A DNA stretch of 38,786 nt from Nitrososphaerota archaeon (GTDB lineage: Archaea > Thermoproteota > Nitrososphaeria > Nitrososphaerales > Nitrosopumilaceae): the NCBI GenBank assembly GCA_021323705.1, contig JAJPKL010000044.1, positions 1 through 38,786 on the forward strand. The letters run 5' to 3'. This document shows, piece after piece, positions 6,861 to 15,665 of the stretch. Numbering within the stretch: the stretch's first letter is position 1; each line of letters opens with the position of its first letter. Under the pieces are notes generated by a model, which saw only the letters and a program-made list of their open reading frames with translations, was not told the DNA's origin and did not search any database. Position numbers and translations under genes: made by a program.

Positions 6861-8657
6861 GTGACAGAGTATGATGGCCTGCGAACAGCAGACATTATTG
6901 TCGAGGGGCTACTCCGTTGGGATGTAAAGGTAATCTTCGGACTGCCTGGGGATGGCATTAATGGAGTAATAGAGGCACTAAGAAGACGCAAGGACAAGAT
7001 CAAGTTCATTCTAGTAAGGCATGAAGAGTCTGCAGCCTTTATGGCATGCGCGTATGCAAAGTACACAGGCAAACTTGGTGCATGTATAGCAACCTCAGGT
7101 CCTGGCGCCGTCCATCTCTTGACAGGACTCTACGATGCCAAGGCTGACGGAGCTCCAGTCATTGCAATTACCGGAAACACTTACTCTGACATGATGGGCT
7201 CAAGATACCAACAGGATGTCAATCTAATGCAGTTGTTTTCAGACGTCTCAGTATACAATAACACCATAAACGGTCCTGAACATGCGGAGTCGGTAATTGA
7301 TATTGCATGTAGAACTGCTCTTGCTCTGCGAGGTGTAAGTCATATAACGATCCCCATCGACATACAAGAAAGAAAACTCAAGGGAGAGTATACAAGGCAC
7401 AATGTAGGTGGTCACACCGCGCATCTTCTTTCCCCAACAACTGCAAATAGGGTTCCAGACACAAGTTTGCTTGAAAAAGCAGCTGATATTCTAAATTCTG
7501 GAAACAAGACAGTATTGCTAGTCGGACAGGGGGCTCTTGAAGCAGGAGATGAGGTAATTGCAACTGCTAAAAAACTCTCTGCTCCTGTAGTAAAGGCACT
7601 GCTTGGAAAAGCAGTCATCGCAGACGATGATCCTTACAGCATAGGTGGTCTTGGTCTCCTTGGAACAGAACCTGCAAGCGATGCAATGGCCGAGGCAGAT
7701 ACGCTTCTGATGGTCGGTACCACATTTCCGTATATCGAGTACCTGCCAAAACCTGGAAAGGTAAGAGCAGTTCAGATAGACATATTTCCTGACAGAATAG
7801 GACTGCGTTATCCGGTAGAGGCAGGCCTTGTAGGTGATGCAAAGCTGACACTTGCCAAGTTGCTTCCGCTTTTGCGACAAAAGGACGACAAGTTTCTAAA
7901 GTCAAAGCAAGAGGCCATGAAAAAATGGAATGTTATTATGCAATCTCATGACACTTCTGCAAAGCCCATCAAGCCGCAATTGATTGCATCCGCAGTCTCC
8001 GAAGAATTGGAAGAAAACGCGATAATCTCGGTTGACTGTGGGACCAACACCATATGGGCTGCTCGTCACATCAATGTCAGAAAAGGAATGAAGTTCTCCC
8101 TCTCTGGAACACTTAGTACGATGGCTTGTGGATTGCCATATGCCATAGCTGCGCAGATAGCCTTTCCGGATAGACAGTCAGTAGCTTTTGTCGGTGACGG
8201 TGGCTTTACCATGCTTATGGGAGAGTTTGCAACTGCAGTAAAATACAATTTGCCAATCAAAGTAATTGTGATCAAAAACGACACCTTGGGAATGATACGA
8301 TGGGAACAGATGGCATTTCTTGGAAACCCGGAGTATGGAATAGAATTCGCACCAATAGATTTTGCAAAGTTTGCAGAAGCCTGCGGTGGAAAAGGGTTTT
8401 CAATTAGAGAACCAGGCGAGATTAAGAGCGTCATGCGTGAAGCCATGTCACAGACTAGGCCTACCATTGTTGAGGCATACGTAGATCCCTTTGAGCCGCC
8501 AATGCCACCAAAGGTTGACCTAAAGTTTGTTGCAAAGATGGCCGAGTCATTTGCAAAGGGCCAGCCTTATGCGAAAAGGATAGGATTGACAATTTTCAGG
8601 GATCAGGTGCACGAAAAACTAGGAAAAACCCGAGACCGACAAGAAAAATCTAGTTGA
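6861..8657 (+). CDS. Thiamine-diphosphate enzyme, pyruvate oxidase/dehydrogenase (PoxB) type
   Basis: This 598-aa protein has the three-domain layout of the acetolactate synthase/pyruvate oxidase family. The N-terminal Pyr domain carries the ThDP-activating Glu in RHEESAAFMA and the block GPGAVHLLTGLYDAKADGAPV. The middle domain includes LLVGQGALEAGDEV. The C-terminal PP domain has the ThDP/Mg motif from GDGGFTMLMGEFATA to KNDTLG. GSRYQQDV and the gene's solitary setting favour a PoxB-like enzyme that decarboxylates pyruvate, over acetolactate synthase, but substrate and electron acceptor cannot be read. The start is GTG. Confidence 0.85.
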   Translation: MTEYDGLRTADIIVEGLLRWDVKVIFGLPGDGINGVIEALRRRKDKIKFILVRHEESAAFMACAYAKYTGKLGACIATSGPGAVHLLTGLYDAKADGAPVIAITGNTYSDMMGSRYQQDVNLMQLFSDVSVYNNTINGPEHAESVIDIACRTALALRGVSHITIPIDIQERKLKGEYTRHNVGGHTAHLLSPTTANRVPDTSLLEKAADILNSGNKTVLLVGQGALEAGDEVIATAKKLSAPVVKALLGKAVIADDDPYSIGGLGLLGTEPASDAMAEADTLLMVGTTFPYIEYLPKPGKVRAVQIDIFPDRIGLRYPVEAGLVGDAKLTLAKLLPLLRQKDDKFLKSKQEAMKKWNVIMQSHDTSAKPIKPQLIASAVSEELEENAIISVDCGTNTIWAARHINVRKGMKFSLSGTLSTMACGLPYAIAAQIAFPDRQSVAFVGDGGFTMLMGEFATAVKYNLPIKVIVIKNDTLGMIRWEQMAFLGNPEYGIEFAPIDFAKFAEACGGKGFSIREPGEIKSVMREAMSQTRPTIVEAYVDPFEPPMPPKVDLKFVAKMAESFAKGQPYAKRIGLTIFRDQVHEKLGKTRDRQEKSS

Positions 8658-8660
8658 TCC

Positions 8661-9554
8661 TTACCTACTCATCAAATTTTTAATATCAAAGTTTTTTGAT
8701 ATGGACTCGGACCTCATCCTCAGTGTAACAGTACTTATTCCAGCAGCTTTTGCAATTTGTTGCTGCGTATGTCTTTCTCCATTGATTATACAGGATATGT
8801 AAAGTGCGGCGGCTGCCAGTGCTATTGGGTTTTTCCCCTCTGCATATCTGTTCTCCCTAAGCTTTGCAAGTATGAGCAATGCATCTCTTTTGCTTCTTTC
8901 AATTGCACTTATCATACTTGCTATTCTGTTTACAAAATACGATGAATCATAAGATTCTATTTTCAGATCTAGGTCTTCTATAAGAAGCCTGACATGCCTT
9001 GACAGATCCTTTATGTTTACATTGCCAGCTGATGCAATATCCGGAATTGTTCTTGGTGTGGATGACTTTCTGCAAGAAAGATAAAGTGAAGCCAGTGTCA
9101 TGCAATCGATATTTCTGCCTCTTATTTTCTTGTTTTTTGCCTTTCTGTACAAGTAAGCAGCCTCCTCAATTACGGAATCCGAGAGGCCAAGTTTTGTTCT
9201 TACCGTATTAAGAAGTGTAAAAGCTGATCTCAACCTAGCTTCAGTGTTTCCTGACTTGCTACGGTTGTCCCACATTCTTAATCTGTCAAATGTCTGTTTC
9301 ATACCTCCTGTTAACGAGTTTCCAGATGCATCCTTGTTCGTTTTACCTATGATTGTTGAGAGACCCATATCGTTTAGTGCAAGCGTTGTCTTGGAACCCG
9401 TCCTGGATTTTTCAAAATATTCTTCACTTGTATATACTTGGTCTGGTCCTGAAACGGCAACCTTTTCAACTAGGACTAGGCCACAACTTGAACACAGAAT
9501 CTCGCCAGTACTGTCATCAGTAACCAGGTAGCCATCCATACATTTCTCATTCAA
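8661..9554 (-). CDS. tfb: Transcription initiation factor B (TFB/TFIIB)
   Basis: TFB recruits archaeal RNA polymerase to the TATA/TBP complex. This 297-aa protein has an N-terminal zinc ribbon (KCMDGYLVTDD ... CSSCG), a linker, then two cyclin-like repeats (about 95-185 and 190-290). The start is non-standard: the frame has no ATG, and TTG 9554 is the first usable codon. The open frame continues upstream with a further Cys (TGT at 9555-9557), and a TATA box (CTTTAAATA, about 9620-9628) predicts a transcript starting near 9598. The true N-terminus may therefore be longer, from a CTG or ATT codon. With the upstream Cys, the first zinc knuckle would be C-x4-C instead of C-x2-C. Confidence 0.9.
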   Translation of the reverse strand: MNEKCMDGYLVTDDSTGEILCSSCGLVLVEKVAVSGPDQVYTSEEYFEKSRTGSKTTLALNDMGLSTIIGKTNKDASGNSLTGGMKQTFDRLRMWDNRSKSGNTEARLRSAFTLLNTVRTKLGLSDSVIEEAAYLYRKAKNKKIRGRNIDCMTLASLYLSCRKSSTPRTIPDIASAGNVNIKDLSRHVRLLIEDLDLKIESYDSSYFVNRIASMISAIERSKRDALLILAKLRENRYAEGKNPIALAAAALYISCIINGERHTQQQIAKAAGISTVTLRMRSESISKNFDIKNLMSR

Positions 9555-9621
9555 ACATTTCTCACTAGATTTTGTTGAACATGTGTTAGAAAGCAGGATA
9601 ATAATAGGTCGTTTTTCTTAT

Positions 9622-10164
9622 TTAAAGGCTGATAAATTTAGGATGGCCTAATTTTTCTTTCTCCTCTGTCGTTATGTACTTGTACATATGATGCGAGAAT
9701 AACAAGAATCTTAACATTGCTTGGACATATTCTCTTGCTGCATCTACGTTGTTTATGTCGTAATTCATTTTTGATATGACGTTATCAAATCTTTTTTGCA
9801 CCTCATCTGCTACCAAATTTGAAAGAAAGTCAGTAACTTCTCTTACGTTTCCTGTCTCCAATGCTTTTTCTGCGAGGGGGATGACTGGGCCGGTATCAAG
9901 ACCAGTTGGTTTGAGTCCTGAATAAGCTGCTCCCTCTCCTTCTCTGTGAAGGCGGACGGCTGTTTCATAGAACCAGTGATCTGCAAATTCTTCAGAACCG
10001 TTGCCGAGATTTCTCATCTGGAGTGTTTTTTTAAAGGCGTGTTCAAGTTCTGTCTCGGATTCCTTTTTTATCCAAGGGAGGACTAAGTTCACGTTTCTTT
10101 TCTCTATTGCCTGCCTTGCAGCCCTTACAACAGGACCGTCCATGGTATCACAATGCGGAGGCAT
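9622..10164 (-). CDS. DUF6448 family protein
   Basis: This 180-aa soluble protein begins MPPHCDTMDGPVVRAARQAI and contains NVNLVLPWI, which I recognise as the signature of the uncharacterised DUF6448 family. It is predicted all-helical. His4, Cys5 and His-rich stretches (ADHWFYETAVRLHREGEG, FSHHMYKY) could bind a metal or haem. It lies between sdhB and tfb on the same strand. Function is unknown. Confidence 0.7.
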   Translation of the reverse strand: MPPHCDTMDGPVVRAARQAIEKRNVNLVLPWIKKESETELEHAFKKTLQMRNLGNGSEEFADHWFYETAVRLHREGEGAAYSGLKPTGLDTGPVIPLAEKALETGNVREVTDFLSNLVADEVQKRFDNVISKMNYDINNVDAAREYVQAMLRFLLFSHHMYKYITTEEKEKLGHPKFISL

Positions 10165-10251
10165 TGAGGTTCATTAAGTCGTGTTTAGATTTAAGATAGT
10201 AGCAAGAATCTCAAATCTGATGATGTATCATCTTGATTGGATTCTGGCCTA

Positions 10252-11019
10252 CTATCTTCCAAAACCCAACAAATAACCACGTAGTAACTGGATAGCCATT
10301 GCAGGATCGACACCCTTTGGGCATACATGACTGCACGTTCCCGCAAAATGGCAGCGCCATATGCCATGCGATTCATCAACTTCCTTCAGTCTTTCATTTT
10401 TTCCTTTGTCCCGACTATCAGCTACATAACGATATGCTTGACCTAATCCCTGTGGACCTATAAACGACTTGTCGGTTGCCATAGTAGGACAACCAGAATT
10501 GCACAAGCCGCACTTGATGCAATATGAGAACTGGAGATATTTTTCTACATCCTGTGGAGTTTGCAAAAACTCTTTCTTGCCTGAGACTAATTCAGACTCT
10601 TCGTTTATGACATACGGTTTCATTCTTTTATGTGTGGAGAACATTTGTGTAAAGTCTGTGACCAAGTCTCGCATCACAGGGAAATTGAACATTGGTTCGA
10701 CTGTAATAACATCAGAGTTTAGCTCTGATATTTTTGTATAGCACGCAAGCCTTGGATATCCGTTTATCCGCATTCCGCAAGAACCGCACGAGGCCTGCCT
10801 ACATGAATAGCGTACTGCTACAGAATAATCTAAATTCTGTTTGACGTATAGAATCGTTTCTAGTACTGTAGTCCATTTTTGAACAGGAATCTCGTATTCG
10901 TTGAAGGCTGAGGCCAAATCATGCTTTGGGTTGAATCTAGCAATTCGAAGTGTAATTGTTTTATTGGTATCCGTTGTGACAGACTGATCTGATTTTGGTT
11001 GAGTTTCTGTAATCGCCAT
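10252..11019 (-). CDS. sdhB: Succinate dehydrogenase/fumarate reductase Fe-S subunit
   Basis: This 255-aa subunit passes electrons from the flavoprotein to the membrane subunits in the TCA cycle. The [2Fe-2S] motif CRQASCGSCG with a downstream Cys (LACYTK), the [4Fe-4S] motif CIKCGLCNSGCP and the [3Fe-4S] motif CHFAGTCSHVCPKG are all present. The N-terminus has about 20 polar residues before the ferredoxin fold. No sdhA, C or D lies in the window on this side, so the operon is split or the gene stands apart. Confidence 0.92.
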   Translation of the reverse strand: MAITETQPKSDQSVTTDTNKTITLRIARFNPKHDLASAFNEYEIPVQKWTTVLETILYVKQNLDYSVAVRYSCRQASCGSCGMRINGYPRLACYTKISELNSDVITVEPMFNFPVMRDLVTDFTQMFSTHKRMKPYVINEESELVSGKKEFLQTPQDVEKYLQFSYCIKCGLCNSGCPTMATDKSFIGPQGLGQAYRYVADSRDKGKNERLKEVDESHGIWRCHFAGTCSHVCPKGVDPAMAIQLLRGYLLGFGR

Positions 11020-11194
11020 GCCTTGTAGGCTATTTGATATCTGTTGTTGTTTTTATGGATTTAGGAAATTGTCATGATAGTTTTTCCTTTCTGTTCTTGT
11101 GATCTGATTGCATTTGATTGCAGGTTTTCGAATATCAAAATTTCACAAATGATAATCATCTAATCGGTTTAATACTAAAAATTAATATTTCATG
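11020..11194. other. Non-coding spacer
   Basis: AT-rich sequence holding the sdhB promoter region on the - strand. No gene or clear repeat is seen before the pseudogene fragment at 11195. Confidence 0.5.
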
Positions 11195-11283
11195 CAAGGA
11201 GAACAGGTTCTCCTACTGCAGAATATGGTAGTGTTGCAAACGAAATCTTACATGATTCTACTGTTCCACTACTTGTAAAGTAG
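11195..11283 (+). pseudogene. Remnant of a universal stress protein C-terminus
   Basis: The frame reads ARRTGSPTAEYGSVANEILHDSTVPLLVK then TAG. The end (GSVANEILHDSTVPLLVK) is the conserved last strand-helix-strand of UspA proteins; compare GSVANSVVHRSKVPVLVTK in the intact copy at 15665-16096. Nothing upstream continues the protein. The first bases form a perfect 8-bp inverted repeat (AGGAGAAC, AG, GTTCTCCT at 11197-11214). Positions 11284-11506 hold no further gene; a TATA-like ATTAAATTT lies about 26 bases before the next gene. Confidence 0.6.
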
Positions 11284-11506
11284 AAGTTGGTAAACACTTT
11301 CTATTTTTTTAATGAATCTACCAAGCATGGGAGTGTTTATACGAACATTTCTCTTTTTTGTTCTTTCTAACCAGTGATGAGATCAGATCATGCAAAAAAC
11401 AACGCATGAACTATTGTATGAGTTATGATATATAGCAAGAAAGCCCAATTATCATCTTTGAAATTCTTGCTTCATTATTAAATTTCATTATTATTATCAA
11501 AACAAC

Positions 11507-11974
11507 ATGGAGTTCAAGATACCAAGCACTATAGTAAAAGAACACAAGGAACTTCATGCAGGGCTGCACAAGGCCATAAGGTCTGGCGGAGAGATTGGCA
11601 AGGTGGCGGAGGAGGTACTAGAATTGCTTCATGAACATTTTGACAAGGAAGAGAAATTCGCACTTCCACCACTGTCTCTTTTACCTCTGCTTGCACAAGG
11701 AAACATCTCGTCAGATGTGGCAAAAATTTTACCTTTGACAGAAAGATTAGAAAAAGAGATGCCATCAATGCTCGAAGAGCACAAACAGATTGTCCTGGCA
11801 CTAAATAACCTCATTGCGGTAGCCAAAAAATATAATGAAAAAGAGCACATCGAGTTTGCAGAGGCATTGGTAGATCATGCCAAGGCAGAGGAAGAAGTGT
11901 TGTATCCAGCTGCAATGCTTGTAGGTCAATATGTAAAGTCAAAGATTGGCCTTTCCTTACCTGTATCAAAATAA
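11507..11974 (+). CDS. Hemerythrin-like HHE-domain protein
   Basis: This 155-aa four-helix protein has the spaced His/Glu ligands of HHE cation-binding domains: EHKELH near residue 12, ELLHEHFDKEE near 46, EEHKQI near 92 and FAEALVDHAKAEEEVLYP near 125. Such proteins bind a di-iron centre and are linked to O2, NO or iron stress. A TATA element 26 bases before the ATG suggests a leaderless mRNA. A second HHE gene lies at 13439. Confidence 0.85.
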   Translation: MEFKIPSTIVKEHKELHAGLHKAIRSGGEIGKVAEEVLELLHEHFDKEEKFALPPLSLLPLLAQGNISSDVAKILPLTERLEKEMPSMLEEHKQIVLALNNLIAVAKKYNEKEHIEFAEALVDHAKAEEEVLYPAAMLVGQYVKSKIGLSLPVSK

Positions 11975-12080
11975 ATTCCTAGAAGTACATCATTAGTTAG
12001 TGCACCTGCAATAATTTTAATACAAAAAAATACCTACCTTTTTGTATTATTTTGCTGAAATCGTAAACAGATGAATAGAA

Positions 12081-12755
12081 ATGGTCCTTGCCAGAATCCT
12101 GCTGATTGGTGCTCTGCTCCTATTGCCAATCACAATTGATAATGGTTATGGTCACGGGCTGGTTTCAGTAAAAGATTGTAATAAAGCGAATTTACCCTTC
12201 AACCAGGAACTCTACAGGGAGGACATTATGAGCATAAACCAAGCCGCAAGATATTATGTTGAAGGCCATCCCAACTACAAAATGAGCGATATGGCTTTGT
12301 ATATGGTTAATGTTTACCTAAACCAGCCTGTCGATCTTGCTCACTGTCTGAGGGATCTAGGAATAAATCCAGCATCGGTTGCCCAACTGAGTCCTTTGGC
12401 TTATGATGCGCTAACATATGACAAGGCAAACTTGCAGGGATACTCTCATGACTTTCTAGCAGAGATACCAGCATCACAGGCTGAAGTACAGAATATCTTA
12501 TCAGAACAACACCAAACGGCGAATCAACAAATAACCAAAGTCCAAAGCAATTCCCCACCGCTTGTCATAGTTCCTGCACAAGCAGTAGAGGTATCTGTGC
12601 AGAATTTTGGATCTTCGCCAACTAAATTGCAAATTCCATTAGAGTCCATCTTTATCTCCACGGCCATTGTAGTAATTGTAGGCATAATCTTCCTTTTTAT
12701 CATGAAGGCCGAGAAAGACCGCAGATTTCCAGTCATCCCTCAAAGAAGATTCTAA
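12081..12755 (+). CDS. Secreted/membrane-anchored protein of unknown function
   Basis: This 224-aa protein has an N-terminal signal-like helix (LARILLIGALLLLPITI), an outside domain of about 160 residues with two Cys (in VKDCNKAN and LAHCLRDLG), then a C-terminal membrane helix (ISTAIVVIVGIIFLFIM) and a basic tail. The topology is that of a type I anchored protein facing outside. I do not recognise the domain. Confidence 0.65.
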   Translation: MVLARILLIGALLLLPITIDNGYGHGLVSVKDCNKANLPFNQELYREDIMSINQAARYYVEGHPNYKMSDMALYMVNVYLNQPVDLAHCLRDLGINPASVAQLSPLAYDALTYDKANLQGYSHDFLAEIPASQAEVQNILSEQHQTANQQITKVQSNSPPLVIVPAQAVEVSVQNFGSSPTKLQIPLESIFISTAIVVIVGIIFLFIMKAEKDRRFPVIPQRRF

Positions 12756-12793
12756 ACAATACATTTGTTTGAGAGAATCGGATTAAAAAATTT

Positions 12794-12809
12794 GCAATAA
12801 TTTTATTGC
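12794..12809. promoter_or_regulatory. Palindromic operator, site A (upstream of DUF1059 gene)
   Basis: GCAATAATTTTATTGC is a 7-2-7 perfect inverted repeat directly upstream of the TATA box (TTTTAAATA, centre about 12819), which lies 26 bases before the ATG at 12845. Placement just upstream of BRE/TATA favours activation or recruitment over blocking. It matches sites B, C and D. Confidence 0.8.
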
Positions 12810-12844
12810 GTGATTTTAAATATTTTTGATGCATAGAAGATAGA

Positions 12845-13018
12845 ATGAAAGTTTTCAAGTGTGCTGACCTTGGCTTCAAGTGCGATTGGATAGCAAAAGC
12901 AAAAAATGAGAACGAGCTGCTGAAATTAATAAAAGAGCATGCAAAGAAATGTCATGATTTGAATGAGATATCAAAGGAAATTGCGGAAAAGGTCAAATCT
13001 GCTATCATAACACAATAA
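12845..13018 (+). CDS. DUF1059 family small protein
   Basis: This 57-aa protein starts MKVFKCADLGFKCDWIAKAK and continues ELLKLIKEHAKKCHDL, the pattern of the DUF1059 family of small stress-linked proteins. Three Cys (6, 13, 36) and His residues could bind a metal. It has its own leaderless-type promoter with operator site A just upstream. Confidence 0.85.
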   Translation: MKVFKCADLGFKCDWIAKAKNENELLKLIKEHAKKCHDLNEISKEIAEKVKSAIITQ

Positions 13019-13131
13019 ACATGTAAAAGAGGTTGACTAGTAGTAGTGGTTGTTTAAGTAAATTAGTGCATGAAAATTAGTGCAGTTTATACGCGTTCTT
13101 TATTTATGGATTCTTTCTTACTACCTATGAA

Positions 13132-13422
13132 ATGAAATTGTTTGATAAGGATTTTTCTTGCGACCAGTGCAAATCGAAATTCAAAAGTTACGAGGAATTG
13201 ATCAGTCATGCACGTCATGAACACAGCCATCCGATTGTAAAATGTACCGAGTGTGGACAGGAGTTCATTCATGAAGCAGACAGGCTCCATCACGCAAGAA
13301 AAGAGCATGAACAAAAACTTGCCAGACGCCTTCATAAGTATGAACATAAACACGAAATAAAAAATCCAACCCCACAAGATGAGGTTGATGCGCACACTCG
13401 TAACTTTGGCGATAATTTTTGA
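13132..13422 (+). CDS. Two C2H2 zinc-finger protein
   Basis: This 96-aa protein carries two classical-looking fingers: CDQC with HARHEH (about residues 10-31) and CTEC with HHARKEH (about 38-59). A basic, His-rich tail follows (LARRLHKYEHKHEIK). It probably binds DNA or RNA. It sits 113 bases after the DUF1059 gene and 16 bases before an HHE gene, so it may be co-transcribed with the latter. Confidence 0.8.
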   Translation: MKLFDKDFSCDQCKSKFKSYEELISHARHEHSHPIVKCTECGQEFIHEADRLHHARKEHEQKLARRLHKYEHKHEIKNPTPQDEVDAHTRNFGDNF

Positions 13423-13438
13423 TTAACTGACTCTCAAT

Positions 13439-13867
13439 ATGAATTACAAAATTAACTTTGATGAGCCTATTCCTGACATGATAACAAGATTAGAAAGAGA
13501 ACATCATGATTTTAGAACAAGTCTTGATCAGGCAATAGCCTTGTTAGAAAGTGACCAAAACAAATCAATTGAAGTATTAAGTGATCTGAGCACAAAGATC
13601 ATCCAGCATTCTGTAGAGGAGGAAGCAAGACTGGTGAGAATCATAATGGAGAAGGCAAAAGCAGATTCTGAACAATCCGTTCGTGTAATGCAGGAACATA
13701 ACTATGTAGTCGATTTTATCAAGCACACATTACCATTACTGCATGGTTTAACTGCAGAGAAAGTCAAAGATCAAGTGATTCAGTTTACTAGTGCCATGAA
13801 AGAACACTTTATGGAGGAAGAGAATATTGTGTTTCCACTTGCATTCAAACTGGCAACTAGTACCTAG
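13439..13867 (+). CDS. Hemerythrin-like HHE-domain protein
   Basis: This 142-aa helical protein has the HHE ligand set: REHHDF (about residue 20), IIQHSVEEEARL (about 57), MQEHNYVVDFI (about 84) and MKEHFMEEENIVFPLA (about 121). It resembles, but is not identical to, the HHE protein at 11507. It probably binds iron and senses or buffers O2, NO or iron. Confidence 0.85.
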   Translation: MNYKINFDEPIPDMITRLEREHHDFRTSLDQAIALLESDQNKSIEVLSDLSTKIIQHSVEEEARLVRIIMEKAKADSEQSVRVMQEHNYVVDFIKHTLPLLHGLTAEKVKDQVIQFTSAMKEHFMEEENIVFPLAFKLATST

Positions 13868-13959
13868 ATGTTTGCGCTTTACAGTTTAGGCTAATTCAAT
13901 AGTCTACAAATTTTAATGTGTACTGTATCTGTTGAGCAAGAACTGGTGTCAATCAATGA

Positions 13960-14385
13960 TCATTTGACTATCATTACAGCAATCTTTGACTTTTGCATGA
14001 CATAGTTTGAAACGCTGCCTAGAAAGATCTTTTTGAAAGTGCTCAAACCCCTTGCCCCAACAACTATCAGGTCTATATCATGAGTGTTAGCATACTCAAC
14101 TATCTCATGGCCTGCATCTCCTAAAAGGACTCTGCCATTTGAAGCAATGTCGTTCTTTTTTGCAAGCATTTCTGCCTTTAACATGAAAGTAGGTATGTCT
14201 GATTGTATCATCCCTTTTTCTTTGGTTACAATTCCTTCCTTTTTTGGGACATGATGTACCACATGTACAAAGGTAAGGCTTGCCTCGTGCTCTTTTGCAA
14301 GGTAAATTGCTTTGTCTAACCCTCTTGAGGAATTTTTAGATCCGTCTAACGGAACAAGTATCTTTTTGATCTGCTGTCTTTCCAT
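13960..14385 (-). CDS. Universal stress protein (UspA family)
   Basis: This 141-aa single USP domain begins with KKILVPLDGSKNS and ends with the ATP-binding type motif GARGLSTFKKIFLGSVSNYV. The full G-x2-G-x9-GS pattern suggests an ATP-binding member. It is the last gene of a five- or six-gene - strand operon that starts at 16493 under operator site B. Confidence 0.92.
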   Translation of the reverse strand: MERQQIKKILVPLDGSKNSSRGLDKAIYLAKEHEASLTFVHVVHHVPKKEGIVTKEKGMIQSDIPTFMLKAEMLAKKNDIASNGRVLLGDAGHEIVEYANTHDIDLIVVGARGLSTFKKIFLGSVSNYVMQKSKIAVMIVK

Positions 14386-14388
14386 ACG

Positions 14389-14559
14389 CTAATTCGTTCC
14401 AACGCCTTCAGTATAATCACAATCAAGACACGAAAATGTCTTATCTCCTTTTTCTCCTATGGTAAGTATATTTTTGCTACCGCATTTGGGACATTTCTTT
14501 TTTTCATCCTCGACTCCACTAGCTTGTTGTTTTTTATCTCGCGGTTTACGAATTGTCAT
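14389..14559 (-). CDS. Small zinc-ribbon protein
   Basis: This 56-aa ORF starts MTIRKPRDKKQQ and holds CPKCGSKNILTIGEKGDKTFSCLDCDY, a complete C-x2-C ... C-x2-C zinc ribbon after a basic tail. Its start overlaps the stop region of the preceding gene by 14 bases and it ends three bases before the USP start, so it lies within the operon. It may bind nucleic acid or deliver zinc. Confidence 0.75.
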   Translation of the reverse strand: MTIRKPRDKKQQASGVEDEKKKCPKCGSKNILTIGEKGDKTFSCLDCDYTEGVGTN

Positions 14560-15172
14560 TTTTTATCACATGCGATTGCCTTTTCTCTCTTGTCGGATTT
14601 TCTGGTACACTATCTATCCAGTTTTCTTTTTCATATGCGTCATAAGTTCTATTGGTATAGTTGATCATTTTTATGAAATTTTTATCTGTCTCTGAAAGAT
14701 CACGTTTATTTGTCACATTGATTGTTTTACATAATTCATTCATATTTTCAAGTACTGATGCAATATTTTGTGATATGGACTGATGATTTATTGCCCACAT
14801 TGATATAAAAGAAGAATACGACGAGTAAAAATTTTGCACGGTGTTTCCAAGAAACAAGTTTCGCAGAAATTGATATGAAGTGAGAAGATAATACCATGAA
14901 GGATTGTAAATGCGTAGGTTTTTCTCAAGTTCAAGATACTGGTTGCTTATTTCATACGAAGATTTTGTCAATTCCTCAACTAACTCAAAGTGTAGTTTAA
15001 ACAAATCAGCAGCCATTTCGTTGAGTTTTTCAAAATTCTGGACGTAACTCTCCCTTATTTTGTTAAAATACCTGTCTTCACAAACAGGGCAGTTTGCGTT
15101 ATTATCAGTAGTGCCAATATCTTCTCCACACATAAGGCAAACATTTTTCCCTTTCTTGTTCTCATTTGGCAA
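14546..15172 (-). CDS. Unknown protein with N-terminal zinc knuckles
   Basis: This 208-aa protein starts with CLMCG ... CPVC (residues about 12-31), then a mostly helical, Tyr/Asn-rich region of about 160 residues without clear membrane spans. I do not recognise the family. It overlaps the upstream ferredoxin gene by 11 bases and the downstream zinc-ribbon gene by 14, so it is translationally coupled to both and probably acts with them. Confidence 0.7.
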   Translation of the reverse strand: MPNENKKGKNVCLMCGEDIGTTDNNANCPVCEDRYFNKIRESYVQNFEKLNEMAADLFKLHFELVEELTKSSYEISNQYLELEKNLRIYNPSWYYLLTSYQFLRNLFLGNTVQNFYSSYSSFISMWAINHQSISQNIASVLENMNELCKTINVTNKRDLSETDKNFIKMINYTNRTYDAYEKENWIDSVPENPTREKRQSHVIKNDNS

Positions 15173-15665
15173 GTTTTTCTTTCATCTCCTGATGAATCTT
15201 CTGGTTTGCCTGATCTACCTTGATTGCCTGTGTGGGACAGACTGAGACGCATGCCATGCACCAGATACAGTCATGTTCTCGGATGGGCTCTGACTTGTCG
15301 GTGTAATCTTTACGTCCTTCTTTTTGGTGATCCTCCCCTGTTCCAGCACTTGTAGCATTAATCATTTGAACAGCAGGTACATCATTTTCAGTCCTGTACC
15401 ACTGGTATACCTGGACAGGACAAACCTCTATGCAGCCTCCATCTGCAATACACGAGTCCCAGTCTAATGCGACAAAGGTACCATGAACACCAAGCGGGAC
15501 ATATTGCTCGCCCCTCTCTTTGTATGCATTTTGCACGTTCTCGTCAGTTGACGATTCGCCGTCCTCTTTTCCAGGCCCCCATACAAAGTGAAAATGTTCC
15601 CTGTCTGCATGCCTGTGCATTCCTATCACCTTGTGGTTTTTAGGAAATTCTGGGTCTATTGGCAT
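15162..15665 (-). CDS. Zinc-type ferredoxin, two [4Fe-4S] clusters
   Basis: This 167-aa ferredoxin resembles the zinc-containing ferredoxins of aerobic archaea. An N-terminal His-rich extension (MHRHADREHFHF) may bind zinc. Then come GVHGTFVALDWDSCIADGGCIEVCP for cluster one and CIWCMACVSVCP for cluster two. About 25 extra residues lie between the cluster motifs. It may be the electron carrier of the stress operon. Its start overlaps the upstream USP stop (TAATG). Confidence 0.88.
   Translation of the reverse strand: MPIDPEFPKNHKVIGMHRHADREHFHFVWGPGKEDGESSTDENVQNAYKERGEQYVPLGVHGTFVALDWDSCIADGGCIEVCPVQVYQWYRTENDVPAVQMINATSAGTGEDHQKEGRKDYTDKSEPIREHDCIWCMACVSVCPTQAIKVDQANQKIHQEMKEKLAK

Noticed and set aside
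11192-11278. A 28-codon ORF starting at the ATG in the hairpin
   Set aside because: The other frame gives a clear UspA end, so this frame is more likely a shadow of the pseudogene.
13051-13069. A third copy of the kdp-flanking repeat (GTTTAAGTAAATTAGT)
   Set aside because: Only 14 of 16 bases match, and AT-rich chance similarity is likely.
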